From NCBI GenBank assembly GCA_964571845.1, contig CAZNDM010000069.1, forward strand, positions 1 through 20,460: DNA of 20,460 bases, given 5' to 3'. Origin of the DNA: WFZT01 sp964571845 (GTDB taxonomy: Bacteria; Hydrothermota; Hydrothermia; B15-G9; WFZT01). Shown here in pieces: positions 7,345 to 14,152 of the stretch. The notes under the pieces are model-generated. The model made no database searches and had not been told where the DNA came from. It was given only the letters and a program-made list of their open reading frames with translations. A program made the position numbers and the translations under genes. How positions within the stretch are numbered: the stretch's first letter is position 1; each line of letters opens with the position of its first letter.

Positions 7345-7473
7345 GGTTGAGTTTCCCCATCATTGCAAAGTTCTGCGGAGGAGGAAGCCAGAGGAGAACT
7401 CCACGCCTGAACCGTGCGTCGTGGGTGAGGGGATTTACACTACTTAGAAACTTGATTACATCCACCTAACAGT

Positions 7474-8001
7474 TTGGAAGAGACAGTCTGCAACCCCTCT
7501 ATTCAAAAACCTCCACCACTTCCTCTCCCGCTAAGCGGGAGAATTCACCTACAACCTCTTCTCCCGCTCGCAGGAGGGGATTCAAGGGAGAGGAATTCTT
7601 CCCCACAGTGCCGCCACAATCTGGAGGAGACTAAAAATTACATATCTCCTTTCCCCGATGTTATTCGAACAGGCTCTTTGGAATGCGGACGAGAGATTGT
7701 CTTCTTTAGTTCAAAGTTTGAAGATAACCAATTTTCCGAAACATTAGAGAGGATACAAAATTCTGAAATAAATATCTTCCGTGGGAACGCGGGTAATGTC
7801 AGTCCTGAAAAACGGAAGGAGATGCGCAGGGTTTGTGCCTCTATTCCCTGGGTGACTGCAGGTGGACCCCCTTTGCAGACAGTAGAAGAAATAGCGAGAA
7901 GTTTTCGTAAAGAGGAAAGATCACGGGAAGGCATTTTTCAAACACCTGCCAAAATTAGTTTGCAAGTGCGAACTAATCGAAGTAAAATTGGATTTCCATG
8001 A
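7474..8001 (+). CDS. Doubtful hypothetical ORF or gene remnant before the MFS gene
   Basis: A 175-codon frame whose first 50 codons run through the REP-like repeat and are probably not translated. From about 7640 onward it reads more like protein, with charged helix-like stretches (SPEKRKEMRR, TVEEIARSFRKEER) and mixed hydrophobics, but there is no good start codon or ribosome binding site there. Its TGA (7999-8001) overlaps the ATG of the MFS gene in an ATGA arrangement, the form seen in coupled genes elsewhere in this window. I recognise no family. It may be a decayed gene, a small gene with a non-standard start, or chance. Confidence 0.28.
   Translation: MEETVCNPSIQKPPPLPLPLSGRIHLQPLLPLAGGDSRERNSSPQCRHNLEETKNYISPFPDVIRTGSLECGREIVFFSSKFEDNQFSETLERIQNSEINIFRGNAGNVSPEKRKEMRRVCASIPWVTAGGPPLQTVEEIARSFRKEERSREGIFQTPAKISLQVRTNRSKIGFP
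7521..7593. repeat. REP-like element, copy B
   Basis: A compact hairpin (TCTCCCGC 7524-7531, loop TAA, GCGGGAGA 7535-7542) is followed by the ATTCACCT-CAACCT core and a second imperfect hairpin around 7561-7577. By eye it aligns with copy A over about 60 bp at roughly 70-75% identity. Confidence 0.4.
7960..7988 (+). promoter_or_regulatory. Promoter of the MFS gene (TTGCAA-17-TAAAAT)
   Basis: The -35 TTGCAA (7960-7965) and -10 TAAAAT (7983-7988) are exactly 17 nt apart. The start codon follows 9 nt after the -10, so transcription would begin at or next to the ATG, and there is no Shine-Dalgarno. This fits a leaderless mRNA. Confidence 0.55.
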
Positions 8002-9143
8002 AGAAGCAATTATTTCCGTTGGGAGCGACGCTTTTTGTGTTGATGGCAGGGGTGAGCATGGTTACTCCCCTACTCCCCACTTACGCTCGCACTCTCGGTG
8101 CGTCAGGAATCTGGATTGGTTTGATCTTTTCTGGACTGCCTATGATGCGAAGTTTACTCTCCCCGATTGTTGGCAGAATGTCCGACAGAGCAGGGAAAAT
8201 AAAGCCCTTCGTGTCAACTGGAATTTCCATTTATGCAATAGCGTCAATTTTATTTGCGGAATCAACAAGAGTTATCCATCTTTTTGTTTCAAGACTCTTT
8301 CAGGGACTTGGTTCCTCACTCGTTACACCACAGGTAATGGCATATATCTCGAGAATTGCGCCACGAGGGGAGGAGAGCAAGTATTTTGGTATAATAAACA
8401 TGATATTTTTCCTTGGACTCGGCATTGGACCTTTTTTCGGCGGCGCACTGGCGGACCTTCTGGGGATAAAATCAGCATTTTATATCATGGGGATACTCTC
8501 CTTTGTTGCGCTTTTGATCTTCGTTCTACTTGTCAAAGAGATTCCACAGCCAAAGACGAGAAGCAAAAAGCGGCTCGTCCCTTTCAGGTTGATCCTCAGG
8601 GATAAGAGGATACTCGGCATCGTGTTTTTCAGGTTTGCTCTTGCCATAACCAGAGCTGCTACACTAACATTTTTCCCGGTCCTTGCAGCACTTCACGGAA
8701 CTTCGAGGTCAGGAATAGGTTTTATACTCACTTATCAGATGCTCCTACTTTCGTTCAGTCAGTATCCTGGTGGTAAAATAGCTGACAGGTACGGGAAATT
8801 CGAGGCACTTCTTGCAGGGGGTACAATTGCGAATATTGCATTTATTCTTTTCCCATTTTCGCCGGGTATGCTCTGGTATCTTGTTTTGAATACACTGATG
8901 TCCGTTGGTGGGGCACTTTCCATGCCGGCAGCTATGGGAATTATCAGCGAGATAGGGAGAGAATACGGACCAGCTACGACCATGTCTTTGCTCGATGTAG
9001 CTTTTAGTGTGGGCTTTGCCATAGGTCCGGTTTTTTCTGGTGTTATCTACGACATCCTCAACATTTCCAGCGTGTTTTACATAACGGGATTTATAGGTTT
9101 TCTCGGTATAGGAATGCTTTACATCTGTTTTAAGCGATATTAA
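7998..9143 (+). CDS. Major facilitator superfamily transporter (DHA1-like efflux type)
   Basis: A 381-residue inner-membrane protein with about 12 hydrophobic helices and a cytoplasmic basic loop near residue 190 (KTRSKKR), the usual MFS layout. Motif A is GRMSDRAGKIKP (59-70), with a degenerate copy GKIADRYGKFEA in the second half; a motif C-like GLGIGPFFGGALAD lies in helix 5, which points to a proton-driven exporter. The substrate is unknown. The start ATG 7998 is placed by the promoter 9 nt upstream and the natural MKKQLFPLG N-terminus. It is followed after 12 nt by the subunit F homologue, whose promoter lies in this gene's last codons. Confidence 0.9.
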   Translation: MKKQLFPLGATLFVLMAGVSMVTPLLPTYARTLGASGIWIGLIFSGLPMMRSLLSPIVGRMSDRAGKIKPFVSTGISIYAIASILFAESTRVIHLFVSRLFQGLGSSLVTPQVMAYISRIAPRGEESKYFGIINMIFFLGLGIGPFFGGALADLLGIKSAFYIMGILSFVALLIFVLLVKEIPQPKTRSKKRLVPFRLILRDKRILGIVFFRFALAITRAATLTFFPVLAALHGTSRSGIGFILTYQMLLLSFSQYPGGKIADRYGKFEALLAGGTIANIAFILFPFSPGMLWYLVLNTLMSVGGALSMPAAMGIISEIGREYGPATTMSLLDVAFSVGFAIGPVFSGVIYDILNISSVFYITGFIGFLGIGMLYICFKRY

Positions 9144-9146
9144 AAT
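9118..9146 (+). promoter_or_regulatory. Internal promoter for the subunit F/rodA unit (TTTACA-17-TAAAAT)
   Basis: TTTACA (9118-9123, 5 of 6 to the sigma-70 consensus) and TAAAAT (9141-9146) are 17 nt apart; the -10 overlaps the MFS stop codon. ATG 9156 lies 9 nt after the -10 with no ribosome binding site, the same geometry as the MFS promoter. It should let the next two genes be expressed without the exporter. Confidence 0.55.
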
Positions 9147-9155
9147 AAAGCCACT

Positions 9156-9488
9156 ATGGCAAAGGATTACAGGATACTCGTGGTTGTAAACAGTGAGATT
9201 AGACCGGGATTCAAGCTTTCAGGTGTGGATGTCGTATCTCCAGAGACCGTGCAGGAAGCAGAAAAAATCATCGAAAGTGAGATGCAGTCCGACAGGTATG
9301 GAATCATCATTCTCGACGAGAACTTCCTCCACAGGTTCAGCGAAAAGGTAAAAAATGAGGTCCTTGACAGTGTGGTTCCTCTCATTGTTCCAATAAATCT
9401 TTCAAGGGTAAGCGAGGAATCGCCTGAAGAATATCTTGAAAATGTTGTAAGAAGGGCAGTTGGCTTCCAGATCAAGGTAAGAGCTTGA
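9156..9488 (+). CDS. Stand-alone A/V-type ATPase subunit F homologue
   Basis: 110 residues with the shape of A/V-type ATP synthase subunit F: an ILVVV strand, then GFKLSGVDVVSP, a helix (ETVQEAEKIIES), DRYGIIILDE, then VVPLIVPI, and an end VVRRAVGFQI like the family's C-terminal helix. Subunit F normally sits in the central rotor stalk of the A/V-ATPase. Here no other ATPase subunit is adjacent, so it may be a displaced gene or a repurposed paralogue. Its TGA overlaps the TTG start of rodA (TTGA, 9485-9488), so the two are translationally coupled. It has its own promoter. The family call rests on pattern only; a CheY-like or other small Rossmann-like protein is the alternative. Confidence 0.65.
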   Translation: MAKDYRILVVVNSEIRPGFKLSGVDVVSPETVQEAEKIIESEMQSDRYGIIILDENFLHRFSEKVKNEVLDSVVPLIVPINLSRVSEESPEEYLENVVRRAVGFQIKVRA

Positions 9489-10693
9489 GGAAGTTTCTCC
9501 AGGCAATTCTGATTTTAATTCCTCTGGGATTATCCCTTCTTGGTATCCTTGAGCTCAATTCTATCAATAAATTTTATGCAACGAGGCAGATTATCTGGAT
9601 ATCTGCGGGGTTATTTCTCGTTGTCATAAACTTCTTTCTCCCTACGAAGATTTACAGAGCCATAGCTCCGTTTGTCTTTGCATTTGCGATAGCACTCCTC
9701 ATACTCGTCTTATTCTTGCCTGCCAGAGGTCCAAAAAGGTGGTTTCACATTGGTAGCTTCTACTTCCAGCCATCAGAGCTTGCCAAACTCGCTTACATCT
9801 TTTTTGTTAGCCGCTGGATTGCCAATCATCCGGTACTCAAAGACAGAGAAGTATTTACACTTTTTGGATTTTCATCTGTCCCGTTCTTACTCGTCTTAAT
9901 TGAGCCAGATCTTGCAACTTCAGGAACATTCATCTTCCTTTATGTTCTTATCACCTTTCTTGCAGGTGCTGACCTCAAAATTCTGAACTTTATAGTTTTT
10001 TCACCCATTGCGGCGATTTTTTCGTTCAAATCTGCTCTTTTCCTCACTCTTCTGGTCTTTGCCATCTTCTATCTGAGACTTGTAAAAATGTCTGTGCCGT
10101 ACACTCTAATCTTTGTAACCTATTTGATCTTCGTTGGACTCTTCTCGCCTTTCATCTGGTATAAAGTTCTGAAACCTTACCAGAGAGCCAGAATAGTGGC
10201 GTTTCTGGAGCCTGAAAAATACAAGACAGGTCCTGCCTGGCAGATATTGCAGGGAGAAATAGCTCTCGGTTCAGGTGGACTGACTGGAAAGGGACTAAAA
10301 AAGGGGACGCAGAAAGGACTGGCATTCTTACCTGCTGCACACACTGACTTTATCTTTTCAAGTATAGGTGAGGAACTTGGTTTTGTTACGACATCAATGA
10401 TACTCGTAACCCTTCTTATTTTTTCAATGCTCATATTCATAGCTGGTTACAGGGATAGGGATATTTTCCGGAGAATCCTGGCTTTTGGGATCTCAGGCTA
10501 TTTTCTCTATCACACAATTCTCAATATTGCGACTAACCTCGGGATGTTTCCCGTTTCGGGCATCCCACTTCCTTTTCTCACCTATGGAGGGAGTCATGTC
10601 TTGATGGAATTCTTTATGGTAGGGATAGTTCTCCGAATTTTAAGGGAGCAGGGAATCAGAGAATTGAGTTTAAGTAGTCAAGGAGCTTTTTGA
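9485..10693 (+). CDS. rodA: RodA/FtsW-family peptidoglycan glycosyltransferase
   Basis: SEDS-family enzyme that polymerises lipid II into glycan strands, normally with a class B PBP in the elongation machinery. 402 residues with about 10 membrane helices. Family motifs: GPKRWFHIGSFYFQPSELAK, LIEPDLATSGTF, GLTGKGLKKGTQKGLAFLP, HTDFIFSSIGEELGF (its Asp is the residue regarded as essential in RodA), and FPVSGIPLPFLTYGGSHVL. RodA rather than FtsW is favoured by length and by the lack of neighbouring division genes; no mreBCD or PBP2 gene is in the window. The start is TTG 9485, overlapping the stop of the subunit F gene. Its 3' end overlaps the convergent rluD by 38 bp. Confidence 0.92.
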   Translation: MRKFLQAILILIPLGLSLLGILELNSINKFYATRQIIWISAGLFLVVINFFLPTKIYRAIAPFVFAFAIALLILVLFLPARGPKRWFHIGSFYFQPSELAKLAYIFFVSRWIANHPVLKDREVFTLFGFSSVPFLLVLIEPDLATSGTFIFLYVLITFLAGADLKILNFIVFSPIAAIFSFKSALFLTLLVFAIFYLRLVKMSVPYTLIFVTYLIFVGLFSPFIWYKVLKPYQRARIVAFLEPEKYKTGPAWQILQGEIALGSGGLTGKGLKKGTQKGLAFLPAAHTDFIFSSIGEELGFVTTSMILVTLLIFSMLIFIAGYRDRDIFRRILAFGISGYFLYHTILNIATNLGMFPVSGIPLPFLTYGGSHVLMEFFMVGIVLRILREQGIRELSLSSQGAF

Positions 10694-11633
10694 AGTCATC
10701 TGGAATAGGGGACTCAAACTCTACCCTTACCAGTTTTGATGGGTGAATAAAGGAAAGCTTCTTTGCATGCAACGCCTGCCTTTGCATAATCTCAAGCATC
10801 TTCTTCACATGAGGAGCTTCATCGGTTGGCACAACATTGAAAATTTTCCTGGTTGATCTTCCCGAATAAGTGGGATCACCGACAATGGGGTAACCGATGT
10901 ATTCAAAATGGACCCTTATCTGGTGGGTCCTGCCTGTATGGAGCTTTACCTCGACGAGTGTTGCAAGTTTTCTAAACCTCTTGATAACTCTGTACTCGGT
11001 TATGGCAGGTTTTGAGTTGAAGGGTGTAACAGCCATCCTTTTTCTATCAATTGAATGCCTTCCTATGGGTGCTTCGATAATACCCTGATCCTGAGGCAAA
11101 CCACCCCAAACGACAGCCCAGTAAGTCCTTCTTGCAGTTTTGTCTGCCATCTGAGACGCAAGACTCCTGAGTGCTTTCTCAGATTTTGCGACAACGAGAA
11201 GACCGGAGGTTTCCTTATCCAGTCTATGAACCACTCCGGGTCTCGTCTTATCCGATGTCTGGGGCAAGTCTTTATAGCGATAAACAAGTGCATTTATAAG
11301 CGTGCCTTCAAGATTGCCCTTCGCGGGATGAACAACCATTCCAACAGGTTTATCGATAATAACGAGGTCCTCATCCTCATAAATGATCGGCACATCAATA
11401 TCCTGCCCGATGACAGGTGGTCTCGGCTTTATCTCATATTTAGCAAAAACGACATCGCCTTTTTTCAATTTATAACCGGGCTTAGCCGGTGCGTTATTCA
11501 CAAGTACTTTGCCCTCTTTGATGAGTTTTTCTGCCTGAGACCTCGTCAGACCGAGCCCTCCCTTTACCAGGTAAACATCGAGCCTGGTCCCTGCCATCTT
11601 TTCAGACACGATCCTTTCGAAGACCTTTTCCAT
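10656..11633 (-). CDS. rluD: RluD-family 23S rRNA pseudouridine synthase
   Basis: Converts uridine to pseudouridine in large-subunit rRNA (or possibly tRNA for close paralogues). 325 residues. An S4 RNA-binding domain at about 15-65 (TRLDVYLVKGG, RSQAEKLIKEGKVLVN) is followed by the RluA/RluD catalytic domain: VIIDKPVGMVVHPAKG, then RPGVVHRLDKETSGLLVVAK with catalytic Asp139, and GRTHQIRVHFEYIGYPIVGD. The size and the S4 domain fit RluC/RluD; I cannot separate RluD from RluC by eye. The gene ends inside rodA (38-bp tail-to-tail overlap), and its ATG lies 8 nt after a TATAAT with no Shine-Dalgarno. Confidence 0.9.
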   Translation of the reverse strand: MEKVFERIVSEKMAGTRLDVYLVKGGLGLTRSQAEKLIKEGKVLVNNAPAKPGYKLKKGDVVFAKYEIKPRPPVIGQDIDVPIIYEDEDLVIIDKPVGMVVHPAKGNLEGTLINALVYRYKDLPQTSDKTRPGVVHRLDKETSGLLVVAKSEKALRSLASQMADKTARRTYWAVVWGGLPQDQGIIEAPIGRHSIDRKRMAVTPFNSKPAITEYRVIKRFRKLATLVEVKLHTGRTHQIRVHFEYIGYPIVGDPTYSGRSTRKIFNVVPTDEAPHVKKMLEIMQRQALHAKKLSFIHPSKLVRVEFESPIPDDFKKLLDYLNSIL

Positions 11634-11641
11634 GGGTGGAT

Positions 11642-11657
11642 ATTATAGGGTTATAAT
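11642..11657. promoter_or_regulatory. Two back-to-back -10 boxes, rluD and sfsA
   Basis: Minus-strand TATAAT (11647-11642) and plus-strand TATAAT (11652-11657) are 4 bp apart. Each ends exactly 8 nt before the start codon of its gene (rluD ATG 11633, sfsA ATG 11666). A 4-of-6 -35 match (TTCATA) exists for rluD at 17 nt; the sfsA -35 is poor. Each promoter's upstream half falls inside the other gene's start, so polymerase could occupy only one at a time. Confidence 0.6.
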
Positions 11658-11665
11658 TAGCCACT

Positions 11666-12388
11666 ATGAATTACTTTGAAATTCCGTTCCACGCAAGGGG
11701 GATTTTTCACAAACGACTTAACAGATTCGTGGGTCTAATCGACATAATCTGGCCATTTACTGAAAAGGAGGTCAAAATACACATTCACGACTCTGGCAGG
11801 CTTGCAGAGCTGCTTTACGATGGCAACGAAGTCCTGATCAGAAGACCTGAAAGCACAGAAAATCGAAAGACAGGCTGGGATCTTGTCGCTGCCAGATACG
11901 GCTCACAGTGGGTTTTAACCAATTCGGGACTTCACAGGAGCATTGCTGAGTGGTTATTCAAAAATGGCATACCTTTTGGCAAGCTAAAAGAAATTTTACC
12001 TGAAGTCAAATCCGGAGATAGTCGCCTTGACTTTTTACTCGTTGATTCAGAGAACAGAAAAATCTGGGTAGAGGTAAAAGGCTGCACGCTCTCAATTAAT
12101 GGGAAAGCAACCTTCCCCGATGCACCGACATCAAGAGGCAGAAAACATGTTGAAGAGCTCATCGAGCTCAGGAAATCAGGAGAAAGGGCTGCTATTGTTT
12201 TTCTTGTTATGCGAAAAGATTCACTCTGCTTCTCTCCCAATATCACAACTGACCCGGAATTTGCCGAAGTATTTTACAGAGCCGTTGATTCTGGTGTAGA
12301 AATTTACCCTCTGCTATTTGAGTTTGACCCACCACACCTGTTTTTTAAAAAACAGCTCCCTATTTGCCCGAGAAATCAAGTAAAATAA
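11666..12388 (+). CDS. sfsA: SfsA family protein (DNA/RNA nuclease-like)
   Basis: 240 residues matching SfsA along its whole length: an N-terminal OB-like part (FVGLIDI, IHIHDSGRLAELL for the usual H-P-N-T/S-GR), then a PD-(D/E)XK-like core with SRLDFLL (Asp122) and WVEVKGCTL (Glu136, Lys138), followed by FPDAPTSRGRKHVEEL. E. coli SfsA was named as a sugar-fermentation stimulator, and the fold suggests a nuclease; its true substrate is poorly defined. A perfect 18-bp A/T-rich palindrome (12338-12355) lies in its last codons. It has a leaderless-type start and is convergent with glmM, leaving 6 bp between the stop codons. Confidence 0.9.
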   Translation: MNYFEIPFHARGIFHKRLNRFVGLIDIIWPFTEKEVKIHIHDSGRLAELLYDGNEVLIRRPESTENRKTGWDLVAARYGSQWVLTNSGLHRSIAEWLFKNGIPFGKLKEILPEVKSGDSRLDFLLVDSENRKIWVEVKGCTLSINGKATFPDAPTSRGRKHVEELIELRKSGERAAIVFLVMRKDSLCFSPNITTDPEFAEVFYRAVDSGVEIYPLLFEFDPPHLFFKKQLPICPRNQVK

Positions 12389-12394
12389 CAAGTC

Positions 12395-13732
12395 TCAGTG
12401 ATCTACAGAGGATATCAGGATCTCTCTCGCTTTATTTAACAGTTCCTCTGCCACATTCCTGCTTTTCGCCTCAACATAAATCCTCATAATGGGCTCTGTA
12501 TTGGAAGGTCTGATATGGACCCAGAAATCCTCTCCTCTGAGGTAAAGTCCATCAGATCGGTCAATGGAAAGGGGAGATAGAACCTTGATCAATTTCTCTT
12601 CCGGAATTTCAGTCTTGAAGTTAACTTTATCCTTGAGGAGCACAAAAGAGGGGAAATCAAGTACTTTATCAACCCCCACAGCTGCAACGCGGGAAAGGAT
12701 GAGTGCAGCTCCCACAAGAGAATCCCTCGTTGCGTTAATCTCTGGTACGATAACCCCACCGTTGCCTTCTCCTCCAAAAGCACTTCCCATCTCTCTCATC
12801 TTTTGCACAACATTAGCCTCCCCCACCCTGGTTCTAACGACCCGAACACCAAATTTTTCGGCAATATACTCGATCATCATCGATGTTGAAAGATTCACAA
12901 CTATGTCTGTTGGATTTTTTGAAAGAACCTGAGGAGCAGCGAGGACAATTGTGTGCTCTTCCGTCAGGAGGCCAATATTTTTAAAACCAACGAGTAGCCT
13001 GTCTCCGTCAGGGTCAGTTGCAAAACCGATATCAGCTTCTCCTCTCTCAAGAATACCGTTTAGCTCATCGAGATTCTCTTTTCTCGGTTCCGGCGGATGG
13101 GGGAAAATGCCGGTAGGGTCGCAGTTAATCCTGATAACCTCAGCTCCCAGTCTTTCAAGAAGTCTTGGCAGTGCCTCGTAGTTTGCACCATTAACAGCAT
13201 CAACAGCCACCTTAAATCTGGCTTTTTTGATCTTTTCAGGCTCAACATAAGGTGAAGACAGTATCTTTTCAATATGATCGTCAATCGCCCCGGTGTAATA
13301 CCGGACAGACCCCACCTCATCCCACTTTGCCCAATCAAAACCATCTGTAAGTTTCTTTCTGATCTCTTCAACATCCTCGGAGTATGTGAAAATCCCGTCT
13401 CCGCGCACAAGTTTCAGGGCATTCCATTCCATCGGGTTGTGACTGGCAGTAACAACGATACCCCCGCGAGCATCGTTCTCTCTGACCATTAGAAGTAATG
13501 TTGGCGTGGGCACTATACCAATATCAATCACCTGGTTTCCCGTTGCAAGCAGGGCGGAGATTGCAGCAGCTTTGACCATCTCTCCGTGTGGACGGGTATC
13601 CCTTCCGACATAATAGATCCCCCTCCCCATAACCCTTGAGAATGCATGCGTGTACTTCAAAATTACATCGGGGGTAAGGGTTTCTCCCACCACCCCTCTC
13701 AGTCCGGAAACTGTAAAAAGCAGGGTCTTCAT
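12395..13732 (-). CDS. glmM: Phosphoglucosamine mutase / phosphomannomutase (archaeal-type)
   Basis: Alpha-D-phosphohexomutase of 445 residues. Active-site serine loop TASHNP (Ser97), metal loop DPDGDR (240-245), substrate loop GEGNGG (321-326), and phosphate-binding RPSNTEP near the end. The GEGNGG loop matches archaeal-type GlmM/ManB rather than the GEQSGH of typical bacterial GlmM. It could make glucosamine-1-phosphate for UDP-GlcNAc, or mannose-1-phosphate for ManC, which is in the same operon; the latter pairing would complete GDP-mannose synthesis, and many archaeal-type enzymes act on several sugars. The start has GGAG and AGGGAT upstream. It is the last gene of the operon, 6 nt after yjbQ. 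Confidence 0.88.
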   Translation of the reverse strand: MKTLLFTVSGLRGVVGETLTPDVILKYTHAFSRVMGRGIYYVGRDTRPHGEMVKAAAISALLATGNQVIDIGIVPTPTLLLMVRENDARGGIVVTASHNPMEWNALKLVRGDGIFTYSEDVEEIRKKLTDGFDWAKWDEVGSVRYYTGAIDDHIEKILSSPYVEPEKIKKARFKVAVDAVNGANYEALPRLLERLGAEVIRINCDPTGIFPHPPEPRKENLDELNGILERGEADIGFATDPDGDRLLVGFKNIGLLTEEHTIVLAAPQVLSKNPTDIVVNLSTSMMIEYIAEKFGVRVVRTRVGEANVVQKMREMGSAFGGEGNGGVIVPEINATRDSLVGAALILSRVAAVGVDKVLDFPSFVLLKDKVNFKTEIPEEKLIKVLSPLSIDRSDGLYLRGEDFWVHIRPSNTEPIMRIYVEAKSRNVAEELLNKAREILISSVDH

Positions 13733-13738
13733 TTATCC

Positions 13739-14152
13739 CTATTCTCCTATAACCTTAATCAGAACCCTCTTGGGACGCTGCCCATCAAACTCGGCATAAA
13801 AAACCTGCTGCCAGGGCCCAAAATCGAGCCTTCCATCTGTTACAGGAATAACAACCTGATGATGGATCAGTAAGCTCTTTAAATGGGCATCGGCATTCGT
13901 TTCGCCTGTCAGATGATGCCTGTAATCCTTCCTGAACGGAGCAAGCTTCTCAAGCCACTCAAGGATATCCTGAATAATTCCCGGCTCGTCATCGTTAACA
14001 TAAACTCCCGCAGTAACATGCATCGCGGAGACAAGGATCAATCCCTCCTTTATGCCGCTTTCCCGAAGTGCCTTCTCCACCTCCGGGGTTATGTTTATAA
14101 TTTCACGCAAATTCCTCGTATTAAATGTTAAATACTTTGTGTACGACTTCAT
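13739..14152 (-). CDS. YjbQ/UPF0047 family protein
   Basis: 137 residues, the normal size of this family, with its signature throughout: SAMHVTAGVYVNDDEPGI, YRHHLTGETNADAHLKSLL, VVIPVTDGRLDFGPWQQVF and EFDGQRPKRV. YjbQ proteins form trimers; some show weak thiamine-phosphate synthase activity, but the physiological role is unsettled. Histidines in HVTAG and NADAH probably form the active or metal site. It overlaps the upstream kinase-DUF92 gene by ATGA (14149-14152), so it is translationally coupled, yet has no obvious link to GDP-mannose or isoprenoid metabolism. Confidence 0.9.
   Translation of the reverse strand: MKSYTKYLTFNTRNLREIINITPEVEKALRESGIKEGLILVSAMHVTAGVYVNDDEPGIIQDILEWLEKLAPFRKDYRHHLTGETNADAHLKSLLIHHQVVIPVTDGRLDFGPWQQVFYAEFDGQRPKRVLIKVIGE

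Larger units (their letters stand above)
6678..7473. other. Non-coding region with hairpins and degenerate repeats
   Basis: Roughly 800 bp between the divergent ubiA operon and the doubtful ORF before the MFS gene. No supported gene on either strand. It holds a perfect 15-bp hairpin (6980-7012), a 14-bp hairpin (7312-7344), and one copy of a diverged repeat (7111-7251). Purine/pyrimidine-skewed G/A and C/T tracts dominate after 7080. Confidence 0.55.

Noticed and set aside
7111..7593. Repeated motifs considered as a CRISPR array
   Set aside because: Only two diverged copies, unequal spacing, internal hairpins and no cas genes; better explained as REP-like elements.
7638..7934. 98-codon minus-strand frame with AGGTG about 8 nt before its ATG
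   Set aside because: Ser/Arg/Leu-rich composition typical of an antisense frame; the plus-strand reading of the same bases looks more like protein.
7988..8605. 205-codon plus-strand frame overlapping the MFS gene
   Set aside because: Trp/Cys/His-rich out-of-frame reading of the transporter; no family pattern.
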